Assembly: GCA_022790855.1 (NCBI GenBank)
Contig: JAAVYA010000041.1
Span: 1 to 61,493 of the forward strand
Direction: 5' to 3'
Length of the DNA stretch: 61,493 nucleotides
From: Lachnospiraceae bacterium
GTDB taxonomy: Bacteria; Bacillota; Clostridia; Lachnospirales; Lachnospiraceae
Positions 26,237 through 34,780 of this stretch are shown piece by piece (the stretch's first letter is position 1; each line of letters starts with the position of its first letter). The notes below the pieces were generated by a model that saw only the letters and a list, made by a program, of their open reading frames with translations, was not told where the DNA came from and ran no database searches. A program made the position numbers and the translations under genes.

Positions 26237-27241
26237 TTAAGATACAACGACAGTGAGGCGCACCTTCGTCCCGTCCTCACTCACATAAATATACGCCTTC
26301 CCGGGACTCACGCCCCGAATCCTTCCCCTTTCGTCCACCGTTGCGACGTTGGAATTAGAGGTGGAATACGCCGGCATGTTCCCGGAAGACACCTTTGGCT
26401 TCAGTGTATACAGTTCTCCGGATGAAATTGTTATCTGTTTTTCATTCAAACGAATTTGGGGCTTTTTTACATGTACTTGACATGTCTTGCTTACCCCGTC
26501 CACGGTAACCGTAATGGCTGCGGTTCCGTTCTTCACAGCCGTCACCGTTCCGTTTTCATCCACTATGGCAACACTTTTTTTATTGGATTTCCACTTAGGC
26601 TTGCTTTTGGAAGTAGTAGAAACAGATAGTTTTATTTTTCCCTTGCGGTAAAGGGAGACCGAAGACCGGTTGAGGCTGACTTTGGGCTTTTTGACCGTGA
26701 CCGTGCAGCTGACAGAGGTCTTATCCGCCGTAGCTGTGATCACCGTAGTCCCCGGCTTCTTAGCCAGCACCCTGCCGGAGGTATCCACGGTGGCCACGCT
26801 GCGCTTGCTGGACTTGAATACCACCGGGTGGCCGGTTGATACCTTTGCCGTCAAAAGGGCGCTGCATCCGTTTTCCAAAGACAGGCTTTTGTAATTCAAC
26901 GTAATCCTTGTCTTTTCCACGGTGATCTTACAGCTTGCCTCCCCGTTTTTGATTTTTGCGGTTATTTTCGCTGTTCCCGCTTTCTTGGCCGTGATGCGCC
27001 CATACGTATTGACCGATGCAATTTTCGAATCACTGGAAGAAAAACTGGGCTTTTTTCCAGTGGAAGTAAACGCATATAACTGGAATTCATCCCCGATCTT
27101 TAACGTCTTACTGTAATCTCCCAGGATTACAAACTGATACCCCGAAGCCGCATGTACTGCGGTATGATTGGAAATAAAAAGCATGGAAACCATGCAGAGG
27201 ACAGCGGCTGCCGCCCAAAAGAATTTTCTTATATGTGACAT
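26237..27241 (-). CDS. Secreted protein with bacterial Ig-like (Big_2) repeats
   Basis: A signal peptide (MSHIRKFFW start, cut near HAAS) is followed by four consecutive Big_2-type domains of about 75 residues each. Every repeat has the spacing pattern W/F-x-S-S-(N/D)-x-x-(V/I)-A-x-V-x-x-x-G-x-(I/V)-x-A/G-x-x-x-G-x-A-x-I. There is no catalytic domain, cell-wall sorting signal or terminal anchor. Such proteins act as surface spacers or adhesins. The start is placed at MSHIRKF behind GGGGG; an in-frame ATG 15 codons earlier is without a site. A promoter at 27325-27353 reads into it. Confidence 0.85.
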   Translation of the reverse strand: MSHIRKFFWAAAAVLCMVSMLFISNHTAVHAASGYQFVILGDYSKTLKIGDEFQLYAFTSTGKKPSFSSSDSKIASVNTYGRITAKKAGTAKITAKIKNGEASCKITVEKTRITLNYKSLSLENGCSALLTAKVSTGHPVVFKSSKRSVATVDTSGRVLAKKPGTTVITATADKTSVSCTVTVKKPKVSLNRSSVSLYRKGKIKLSVSTTSKSKPKWKSNKKSVAIVDENGTVTAVKNGTAAITVTVDGVSKTCQVHVKKPQIRLNEKQITISSGELYTLKPKVSSGNMPAYSTSNSNVATVDERGRIRGVSPGKAYIYVSEDGTKVRLTVVVS

Positions 27242-27324
27242 AGAATTCCCCCATGATACATGGTGAAACATGCCACAGCAGATCATGATACAGAGGCCAC
27301 ACAGATTGCCTGTATGGCTCCTTT

Positions 27325-27353
27325 ACCATAGCATGGACGGCCTTTATTGTAAA
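27325..27353 (-). promoter_or_regulatory. Promoter of the Big_2 protein gene
   Basis: TTTACA and TATGGT on the minus strand are separated by 17 bases; the start point would be near 27318, giving a leader of about 77 bases. Confidence 0.55.
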
Positions 27354-27373
27354 GGGAACAAAATATAAAATAT

Positions 27374-29251
27374 TTATAAACTCTCTCCGTCTCCAAAATA
27401 ATATTTTTCTTTTCTGCCGCCTGTATATGCCCGCACCGCCTCTTGAAACCGGAGGCCATATTTCTCATACTTATGCTCCCCCACACCGGTGACGCCAAGC
27501 ATTTCCTCCCGAGAAAAAGGCAGTTTCACGCACATATCCACCAAGGTCTTATCGGAAAAAATAATATAAGGCGGCACTCCTTCTTCTTTTGCCAAGGCAA
27601 ACCGTACCTTGCGCAATTCGTCAAACAGATCCAGCCCTTTGCTGTTTAACACATCAGATCTTCGGTTCTTTGATTTCTGTTTTGTCCCCTTCTGATCCTG
27701 CTGGGAAACTTTAGGCACACGCAGAATCACGGGAAGCTCCCCCTTATATACCGCCTGAGCCTTCTCAGTTAGACGCAGCAGGGCATATTTATCCCTGGTG
27801 GCGGTTAGGATTTCTTCCATCATCATGCATTGAATAATTTCCTTCACCCTGGCCTCTGTCAATTCCTTCAAAACGCCGTAACTTACCAGCCTCTGCACCT
27901 GGTATTCCCGCAGCTTGGCCGTGTTGCTGCCGGATAGTATCCCTGCGATCACATTGATTCCGTAACGCTGCCGGCACTCTCTAATACAGTCGACGACACA
28001 GGAGGCTTCCCGGGAGACGTCCAGCTCTTCAAATTCTTTCTCGCAGTTAGAGCAATGGCTGCAGGCGCCTGTTTTCCCTTCCCCGAAATACCGAAGAATA
28101 TATTCCCGCAGGCATCCGGCAGTCAGACAATAATAATGCATAGTCCCAAGACGCCGCTCGTCCTGCTCCCTTATTGCCTCCAGCTCTCCCGGGCCGTACT
28201 CCGGATTTTGCTCCTTATTTTCAATTAAAAAACGGCTGATCACCACGTCCTGGGGCGAATACAGAAGTACGCACCAGGAAGGTTCTCCGTCCCGCCCGGC
28301 CCTTCCGGCCTCCTGATAATAATTTTCCATGCTTTGAGGCATATTATAGTGAATGACATAACGGACGTTGGACTTGTCAATACCCATTCCGAAGGCATTG
28401 GTAGAAACCATCACCGGCGTCCTGTCATAGATAAAATCCTCCTGGTTCTCTTTGCGTTCCTCATTGGAAAGCCCCGCATGGTATTTGGCCGCAGGCACAG
28501 ATTCCTTTTTCAAAAGTTCGTATACCTTTTCCACATTTTTGCGGGTAGCGCAGTAAATAATCCCGCTCTCGCCAGAATGCTTTTTTACATAATCCATCAA
28601 ATACCTGTCCTTGCTTTTGGGTTTTTCCACAGCGAAAAAAAGATTCTTCCGGTCAAAGCCCGTCACCAGCACCTGGGGATTTAAAAGCCCCAGCACACAC
28701 AGGATATCCTCCTTTACCAGGGTCGTCGCCGTCGCCGTAAAGGCGCTTACAATGGGACGGTTGGGAAGCTGGCGGATGAACTGTACAATTTTCAAATAGC
28801 TGGGCCTGAAATCCTGTCCCCATTGGGAGATGCAGTGGGCCTCGTCCACAGTTACCATGGAGATTTTTACCTGCCTTGCAAAATTTAAAAACCCTTCCGT
28901 CTCCAAACGTTCCGGCGCCACATAGATAATTTTATATTGGCCTTGCCGGGCCAGCTTCAAGGCTTTCCAAATCTGGTTCTCCGTCAGAGAGCTGTTGATA
29001 TAGGCGGCATGAATACCGGCCTGATTCAATGCGTATACCTGATCCTTCATCAGGGAGATCAAAGGAGACACCACCAGGGTAATGCCGGAAAGCAGCAGGG
29101 CCGGAACCTGATAGCAGATGGATTTCCCCGCCCCGGTGGGCATGATGCCCAGCACATCCCTTCCGGAGAGAATGCTGTCGATCAAAAGCTTTTGCCCCTC
29201 CCGAAAGGAATCATATCCAAAATATTTTTTCAAAACCTCCCTTGGGTTCAT
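27374..29251 (-). CDS. recQ: ATP-dependent DNA helicase RecQ
   Basis: The 625-residue protein has a helicase core with Walker A PTGAGKS (38-44), DEAH (136-139) followed by the aromatic-rich CISQWGQDFRPSY loop, and motif VI QEAGRAGRDG near residue 315. A RecQ-C zinc region with paired cysteines (CSHCSNCEKEF) and a C-terminal HRDC domain (about 530-610) are present, so it is the full RecQ type. It unwinds recombination and repair intermediates. It overlaps the upstream MATE gene by four bases (ATGA), so it is translated from the same message. Confidence 0.96.
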   Translation of the reverse strand: MNPREVLKKYFGYDSFREGQKLLIDSILSGRDVLGIMPTGAGKSICYQVPALLLSGITLVVSPLISLMKDQVYALNQAGIHAAYINSSLTENQIWKALKLARQGQYKIIYVAPERLETEGFLNFARQVKISMVTVDEAHCISQWGQDFRPSYLKIVQFIRQLPNRPIVSAFTATATTLVKEDILCVLGLLNPQVLVTGFDRKNLFFAVEKPKSKDRYLMDYVKKHSGESGIIYCATRKNVEKVYELLKKESVPAAKYHAGLSNEERKENQEDFIYDRTPVMVSTNAFGMGIDKSNVRYVIHYNMPQSMENYYQEAGRAGRDGEPSWCVLLYSPQDVVISRFLIENKEQNPEYGPGELEAIREQDERRLGTMHYYCLTAGCLREYILRYFGEGKTGACSHCSNCEKEFEELDVSREASCVVDCIRECRQRYGINVIAGILSGSNTAKLREYQVQRLVSYGVLKELTEARVKEIIQCMMMEEILTATRDKYALLRLTEKAQAVYKGELPVILRVPKVSQQDQKGTKQKSKNRRSDVLNSKGLDLFDELRKVRFALAKEEGVPPYIIFSDKTLVDMCVKLPFSREEMLGVTGVGEHKYEKYGLRFQEAVRAYTGGRKEKYYFGDGESL

Positions 29252-30594
29252 AGTACCTCCTTTTTCCCTGTACGTTTCTTAAGCTTCATCAAATACAGTC
29301 CTGCCGCATCCGCCAAAAACCACCCGATGGGCACGGCGGCCCAGATTCCTGTAACTCCGAATTGAGGAACCGCAGAAAGGGCATATGCTAACGCCACCCT
29401 CGTTCCCAGAGATATCACGGTAAGCGCCACCGACACTCCCGGCCGTTTCACGGCCCTGAAATAACCGTAAAACAAAAATAAAAATCCTATCAGGCAGTAG
29501 CACGCCCCTTCTATTCTAAGGTAAGAAATCCCAACCGCCAGCACTTCTGTCTCCCCAGGTTTTACAAATAACAGCAGCAGTTCCCGGGCAAACAGGCAGA
29601 CCCCGGCGGATATCACCAGGCAAAACACTAGGGTACATGCGCCTGCGCTTAGAATTCCCTGACGAATCCGCTTCTTTTCTCCGGCGCCGTAATTTTGCGC
29701 CACAAAGGTAGAAAATGCATTGCCAAAATCCTGCACCGGCATATAGGCAAAGGAATCAATTTTCACAGCCGCTGCAAAAGCCGCCATCACAACGGCTCCA
29801 AAGCTGTTTACCAATCCTTGCACCAAGAGGATTCCGAAATTCATCACCGACTGCTGCACACTGGTGAGAAAAGACAGATGCACAAGCTCCTTCATCACGC
29901 CAAAATCCCACTTCATATCCTCTCTGCCAATCCGCAGCCAGGGACATTTCCACAAGGTATATACGAACATCCCCACCCCAGAAACTGCCTGTGAAATCAC
30001 CGTGGCAATGGCCGCGCCTTCAATCCCCCACTGAAACCTTAGGACAAATAAAAGATCCAGGAAGATATTACTTACGGAGGAAACCGCCAAAAACACTAGC
30101 GCCGCCAGGGAATTCCCCAACGCCCGCTGTATGGACGCCGCATAATTATACAAAAAAATAACCCCGATGCCCCAAAAAATAATCGTAAGATAACTTCCCA
30201 TCATGGGTAAAATCTCTTCCGGCACCTGTAAAAACACTAAAATCCCATCCAGTCCCAGGAAAACGGCGGCATTCAGAATCAAGGTCAGTCCGCCAATCAG
30301 CAGAAAGGAAAGAAAAATCCCCTGCTTCATCCGGCGGATATCCCCTTTTCCCCAATAAACGGAAATCAGAACCCCGCTTCCCATGCACAGCCCCAATAGA
30401 ATGGAATTTAAAAATGTCATTAAGGTGTAAGCAGAACCTGCCGCCGCCAAAGCGTCCCGCCCCACAAAACGTCCTACGATCAAGGTATCCGTAATATTAT
30501 ACGTCTGTTGGAGAAGGTTCCCCAGTATCATAGGCAGCGCAAATAACAGCAGGGTCCGGGTAATCCTGCCCTTCGTTAAGTCCATTTGTCTCAT
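29248..30594 (-). CDS. MATE-family multidrug exporter
   Basis: Twelve hydrophobic helices in two pseudo-symmetric halves over 448 residues, with the MATE N-terminal pattern FALPMILGNLLQQTYNITDTLIVGRF and a matching central segment (FLTSVQQSVMNFGILLVQGLVNSFG). MATE proteins export cationic drugs or metabolites by Na+ or H+ antiport. The start lies directly after the stop of another MATE gene (no gap) and its end overlaps recQ. Whether the two adjacent MATE proteins act as a pair is not known; they are divergent in sequence. Confidence 0.93.
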   Translation of the reverse strand: MRQMDLTKGRITRTLLLFALPMILGNLLQQTYNITDTLIVGRFVGRDALAAAGSAYTLMTFLNSILLGLCMGSGVLISVYWGKGDIRRMKQGIFLSFLLIGGLTLILNAAVFLGLDGILVFLQVPEEILPMMGSYLTIIFWGIGVIFLYNYAASIQRALGNSLAALVFLAVSSVSNIFLDLLFVLRFQWGIEGAAIATVISQAVSGVGMFVYTLWKCPWLRIGREDMKWDFGVMKELVHLSFLTSVQQSVMNFGILLVQGLVNSFGAVVMAAFAAAVKIDSFAYMPVQDFGNAFSTFVAQNYGAGEKKRIRQGILSAGACTLVFCLVISAGVCLFARELLLLFVKPGETEVLAVGISYLRIEGACYCLIGFLFLFYGYFRAVKRPGVSVALTVISLGTRVALAYALSAVPQFGVTGIWAAVPIGWFLADAAGLYLMKLKKRTGKKEVL

Positions 30595-31947
30595 TTATGT
30601 ATTCCCCTCTGTAGGCAGCTTCCGATATACCGTCAGCCACATGGTCAAAAAGCTGGCCAATCCTCCGATGGCATTGGAAATTGGCTCCGCAAAAAATACC
30701 CCCGTTACCCCAAGTCCCAGCCGGGGCAGCACCAGTGTCAGAGGCACCACAATGATTGCTTTCCGCAGCAGGGAAAAGAAAATGGCCCGTTTTGCGTAGC
30801 CCAGGGATTGGAACACCGACTGCCCGGCAAACTGAAACGCCATAAAGAAAAATCCAAAGAAATAAATATTCAAGGCTTGCGGCCCAACCTCCTGCATGGC
30901 TGGGTCATTGGAAAATACAGAGATCAGAAAACGGGGACACGACATAACCACCGCCCAGGCCAATCCTGTATATGCAATGCCCACGGCTGCGGAAAACCGG
31001 ATACCGGCTTTCACCCTACCATATGCTTTTGCCCCGTAATTATATCCCAACACCGGCTGGGCCCCGCTGGAAATCCCGCCCACCGGAAGAGAGAGCACCT
31101 CCCGGACGGAATTTAAGACCGTCATAACGCCCACATAGAGATCCCCACCATACATTTGAAGGGTATTGTTGCAAACCACCTGAACCAGGCAGTTGGTTCC
31201 CTGCATAATAAATCCTGACGCCCCCAGCCCCATAATATTTTTCGCCAAACTCCAGCGGATTTTTAGATTGTTTCTGCGAATCACCAGCAACGCCTTTTTT
31301 CCAGTGAGGAAACGAATCACCCAAATCATGGACGCCAGTTGGCTGATGACCGTAGCCAACGCCGCACCGCCAACTCCCATATCCATCACAAAAAGAAAGA
31401 CCGGGTCTAAAATCAGGTTTAAAACCGCCCCCAACACGGTAGTCATCATTCCAACATGGGGAAATCCCTGGGCATTGATAAAACCGTTTAATCCTGTGGA
31501 AAGCATGGAAAACGCTGTGCCGAACAAATAGATACTCAGATACTGGTTGGCGTATACGTAAGAAGCATCACTGGCCCCGAACAAATATAAAACCGGCCGC
31601 CGCAATAGGTAGCAAAATAGAAAAATTATAATAGAACTTCCAAGAAGCAGAGAAAACACATTTCCAAGAATCTGCTCTGCCTTTTTATCCTCTCCGGCTC
31701 CCCTCGCAATGGAAAACAAGGGCGCCCCTCCGGTTCCAAATAAGTTGGTAAAGGCCGCAACCAGAATAATGACTGGAAAAGAAAGACCCACGCCGGTGAG
31801 CGCCATATTGTCCGCTCCCGGCAGATGGCCGATGTAAATCCGGTCCACCACATTATATAAAAGCTGAACCAATTGTGCCAATGTCAGGGGAATGGCCTGG
31901 GAGACAATGCTCCTAGAGACCTTCCCCCTGGAAAAATCATTTGCCAT
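30595..31947 (-). CDS. MATE-family exporter
   Basis: Second MATE transporter, with twelve helices and the pattern AIPLTLAQLVQLLYNVVDRIYIGHL near the N-terminus. The start at MANDFSRG is supported by AAGGGGA; an ATG seven codons earlier precedes that site. It is only about 30% like its neighbour by eye, so they are not a recent duplication. It begins 39 bases after serS without a visible terminator between them, so serS, the two MATE genes and recQ may share one transcript. Confidence 0.93.
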   Translation of the reverse strand: MANDFSRGKVSRSIVSQAIPLTLAQLVQLLYNVVDRIYIGHLPGADNMALTGVGLSFPVIILVAAFTNLFGTGGAPLFSIARGAGEDKKAEQILGNVFSLLLGSSIIIFLFCYLLRRPVLYLFGASDASYVYANQYLSIYLFGTAFSMLSTGLNGFINAQGFPHVGMMTTVLGAVLNLILDPVFLFVMDMGVGGAALATVISQLASMIWVIRFLTGKKALLVIRRNNLKIRWSLAKNIMGLGASGFIMQGTNCLVQVVCNNTLQMYGGDLYVGVMTVLNSVREVLSLPVGGISSGAQPVLGYNYGAKAYGRVKAGIRFSAAVGIAYTGLAWAVVMSCPRFLISVFSNDPAMQEVGPQALNIYFFGFFFMAFQFAGQSVFQSLGYAKRAIFFSLLRKAIIVVPLTLVLPRLGLGVTGVFFAEPISNAIGGLASFLTMWLTVYRKLPTEGNT

Positions 31948-31986
31948 AGGATTCCCCTTCTTTTGCATTACTGTATCGTCCCAAGC

Positions 31987-33273
31987 CTAACTATTTCGGA
32001 CAATTTTTTCTTGTCCGCCCATATACGGCTGCAGCGCCTTAGGAATGTTTACGCTTCCGTCTTCCTGAAGGTTATTCTCCAGAAATGCGATCAGCATACG
32101 GGGCGGCGCCACCACGGTATTATTCAGCGTATGAGCAAAATATTTCCCATCCTTCCCGGTTACCCGGATCTTTAATCGGCGGGCCTGGGCGTCTCCTAAG
32201 TTGGAGCAGCTTCCCACCTCAAAATACTTCTGCTGCCGGGGAGACCATGCCTCCACGTCGATGGACTTCACCTTCAAATCCGCCAAATCCCCGGAGCAGC
32301 ACTCTAAGGTACGCACCGGAATATCCAGAGAGCGGAATAAATCCACCGTATTCTGCCACAATTTTTCAAACCACATGGGAGATTCCTCGGGCTTGCATAC
32401 CACGATCATCTCCTGCTTCTCAAATTGATGAATCCGGTATACTCCCCGCTCCTCAATGCCATGGGCTCCTTTTTCCTTCCGGAAACAGGGAGAATAGCTG
32501 GTAAGGGTCTGGGGAAGCTGCTCTTCCTTCAGTATGGTATCAATAAATTTACCAATCATAGAGTGCTCGCTGGTGCCGATCAAGTAAAGATCTTCTCCCT
32601 CAATCTTGTACATCATGGCGTCCATCTCCGCAAAGCTCATCACGCCCGTTACCACATCGCTGCGGATCATAAAAGGTGGTACGCAATAGGTAAAGCCTCT
32701 ATCGATCATAAAATCCCGGGCGTAGGAAATTACCGCCGAATGGAGCCTGGCAATATCACCCATCAAATAGTAGAAACCGTTGCCGGCTACCTTCCTGGCG
32801 CTGTCCAAATCCAATCCCTGAAAGCTTTCCATAATCTGGGCATGGTAGGGAATCTCAAAATCCGGCGCCACCGGCTCCCCGTAACGCTCAACTTCCACAT
32901 TCTCGCTGTCGTCTTTTCCAATAGGAACCGAAGGGTCAATGATATTAGGAATTACCATCATAATATTTCGGACCTTCTCCTGTAATTCGGTCTCCTGCTC
33001 TTCCAGCTGCGCCAGCCGCTCTGCGTCCTTAGCCACCTGTTCTTTTAACTGCTGCGCCTCGTCTTTCTTTCCCTGGCCCATCAGGGCGCCGATCTCTTTG
33101 GATATCTTCTTGCGGTTGCCCCGCAGGGCGTCCGCTTCCTGCTGCGCTGCTCTGGCTTTGGCATCCAGTTCTATGACTTCATCCACCAGCGGCAGCTTGC
33201 TGTCCTGGAATTTATTCCGGATATTCTGCTTCACCGTCTCCGGATTCTCACGTAAAAATTTCAAATCAATCAT
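31987..33273 (-). CDS. serS: Seryl-tRNA synthetase
   Basis: Class II aminoacyl-tRNA synthetase of 428 residues, the standard length. The N-terminal long antiparallel coiled coil (about 30-100), which recognises the long variable arm of tRNA-Ser, is evident; motif 2 (SPCFRKEKGAHG) and motif 3 (EVGSCSNLGDAQARRLKIR) are intact. The start MIDLKFLREN follows AGGAGGG. A strong promoter lies 26 bases upstream, and I find no T-box sequence in the short leader. Confidence 0.98.
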   Translation of the reverse strand: MIDLKFLRENPETVKQNIRNKFQDSKLPLVDEVIELDAKARAAQQEADALRGNRKKISKEIGALMGQGKKDEAQQLKEQVAKDAERLAQLEEQETELQEKVRNIMMVIPNIIDPSVPIGKDDSENVEVERYGEPVAPDFEIPYHAQIMESFQGLDLDSARKVAGNGFYYLMGDIARLHSAVISYARDFMIDRGFTYCVPPFMIRSDVVTGVMSFAEMDAMMYKIEGEDLYLIGTSEHSMIGKFIDTILKEEQLPQTLTSYSPCFRKEKGAHGIEERGVYRIHQFEKQEMIVVCKPEESPMWFEKLWQNTVDLFRSLDIPVRTLECCSGDLADLKVKSIDVEAWSPRQQKYFEVGSCSNLGDAQARRLKIRVTGKDGKYFAHTLNNTVVAPPRMLIAFLENNLQEDGSVNIPKALQPYMGGQEKIVRNS

Positions 33274-33298
33274 GTTCCATCCCTCCTGTATGCCCATC

Positions 33299-33327
33299 AT
33301 TCTACCGCTTTTTCCAATATCTTGCAA
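33299..33327 (-). promoter_or_regulatory. Promoter of serS
   Basis: TTGCAA and TAGAAT are 17 bases apart on the minus strand, giving a leader of about 20 bases. This leaves no room for a T-box leader. Confidence 0.7.
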
Positions 33328-33455
33328 GTAAAACTTATGCAGCACTCGTTCTAATCCGGCTTATTCGTATTATTTACGATGCTAAATCAACCCACTCTGT
33401 CGTCTAAAATCCAGATTTTACATCAACCGTACGCGCAATACAAGCAAAAATATTG

Positions 33456-33496
33456 AAAGCCCGCAAATGCCCATTTTATAAGCTTTTGCGAGCTTT
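33456..33496 (-). terminator. Terminator of the two-adaptor ABC exporter operon
   Basis: A 12-bp stem (33456-33467 with 33485-33496, one G-U pair) follows the permease stop by 18 bases and is followed on the minus strand by a T-rich stretch. A good intrinsic terminator. Confidence 0.75.
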
Positions 33497-33513
33497 ACAA
33501 ACTTATTCGAACC

Positions 33514-34767
33514 TTACTCGTGGCGCAATGCTTCGATCGGATTCAAGTTCGCCGCCTTATAGGATGGCAGCAGACCGAATACAATACCGATCACCATAGA
33601 AAAACCCACGGCTCCCACTGCCGCCGGCACACTGATAGCCACCAGCGTACCAGTGAGCTTGGAAATCACTTCCGCCAATATAATACCGACAATTACTCCG
33701 ATCAAACCTCCCATGCTGGTCAATACGGCAGCCTCTGTCAAAAACTGCCCCAGCACCTTGCTTCTCCTGGCTCCAATGGCTTTCTTTAGGCCAATCTCCT
33801 GGGTACGCTCCGTCACAGACACCAGCATAATATTCATAACGCCGATACCGCCTACCAACAGGGAAATCCCTGCGATCCAAATCAACATGGAATTGGTGGA
33901 CTGGCTTAAATCCTGAATATCCTTGGCCTGTTTCAGTAGGTCAATCGCCTTATACTGTATCGTATCGTCGGATACGCTTAAATAGCTGTTTAAGATCTCT
34001 TCACTCTGTTTGCCGGCGGCCGTCATATCTTCTGTCTTATTTACGGTCAGAACCAGCTTCTGGGGTTCGTCATACCCGTACAGCGCAGGCCATACTGCGG
34101 AAGGAACATATACCTTTCCCCCGCCGCCCTGGTTATACATCTGATAATCTTCCATACTGTTGATCACCGGCTCAAATTTACTGGATTTCTCCACAATGCC
34201 GATTACAATAAAGGGCTCCTGCTTAATCTCTATGGTCTGCCCCATGGGATCTGCACCTGGAAACAGCGCATCGGCTGCCTCCTTATCCAGCACTGCCACT
34301 TTCCGGAACTGACTGAAATCTTTTTCATCAAATCCACGGCCTCTGCGGATTAAGTAACTGCACACATCAAAATACTCCCGGTCTACGCCGTAAAGATTTC
34401 CACCGGACATTCCGATACTCTGATGATAAATCGTATTATATGTGTTTCTTGATACATACAGCGTCGCGTCTTTTACAACGTCAATATCCCTGATCTGTTT
34501 CAATACATCATTGGTAATAACAGGAACTCCTTCGGGAACGCCATTATACTCCATCTCATAAGCGGACTCCCCTTGATGAAGCTGTACAGTTACACTGTTA
34601 TCCCCTGCACCGATCAGGTTTTGTTTGATCTGCTCATTGGTTCCTTTGATGGTAGACACAATGGCAATAATAGCGGCAATCCCGATGATAATGCCAAGCA
34701 TTGTGAGGAAAGAACGCATTTTATGTGACCATATCCCCTGGAAGGACAGTCTGATATTTTCCAACAT
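33514..34767 (-). CDS. MacB/FtsX-type ABC exporter permease
   Basis: The 417-residue protein has one helix near the N-terminus (about 18-42, after LSFQGIWSHKMRSFLTMLGI), a large exterior MacB core domain (about 50-270) and three C-terminal helices (about 285-410) with the typical TQEIGLKKAIGARRSKVLGQFLTEA coupling segment. Such permeases work as dimers with a LolD/MacB-type ATPase and an adaptor to export peptides, antibiotics or lipids by mechanotransmission. It is the last gene of the operon, 13 bases after the second adaptor gene. Confidence 0.93.
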   Translation of the reverse strand: MLENIRLSFQGIWSHKMRSFLTMLGIIIGIAAIIAIVSTIKGTNEQIKQNLIGAGDNSVTVQLHQGESAYEMEYNGVPEGVPVITNDVLKQIRDIDVVKDATLYVSRNTYNTIYHQSIGMSGGNLYGVDREYFDVCSYLIRRGRGFDEKDFSQFRKVAVLDKEAADALFPGADPMGQTIEIKQEPFIVIGIVEKSSKFEPVINSMEDYQMYNQGGGGKVYVPSAVWPALYGYDEPQKLVLTVNKTEDMTAAGKQSEEILNSYLSVSDDTIQYKAIDLLKQAKDIQDLSQSTNSMLIWIAGISLLVGGIGVMNIMLVSVTERTQEIGLKKAIGARRSKVLGQFLTEAAVLTSMGGLIGVIVGIILAEVISKLTGTLVAISVPAAVGAVGFSMVIGIVFGLLPSYKAANLNPIEALRHE

Positions 34768-34780
34768 GATTCTTTCCCCC

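Noticed and set aside
33274..33513. Possible T-box leader of serS
   Set aside because: No T-box sequence was found and the promoter sits only about 26 bases from the start.
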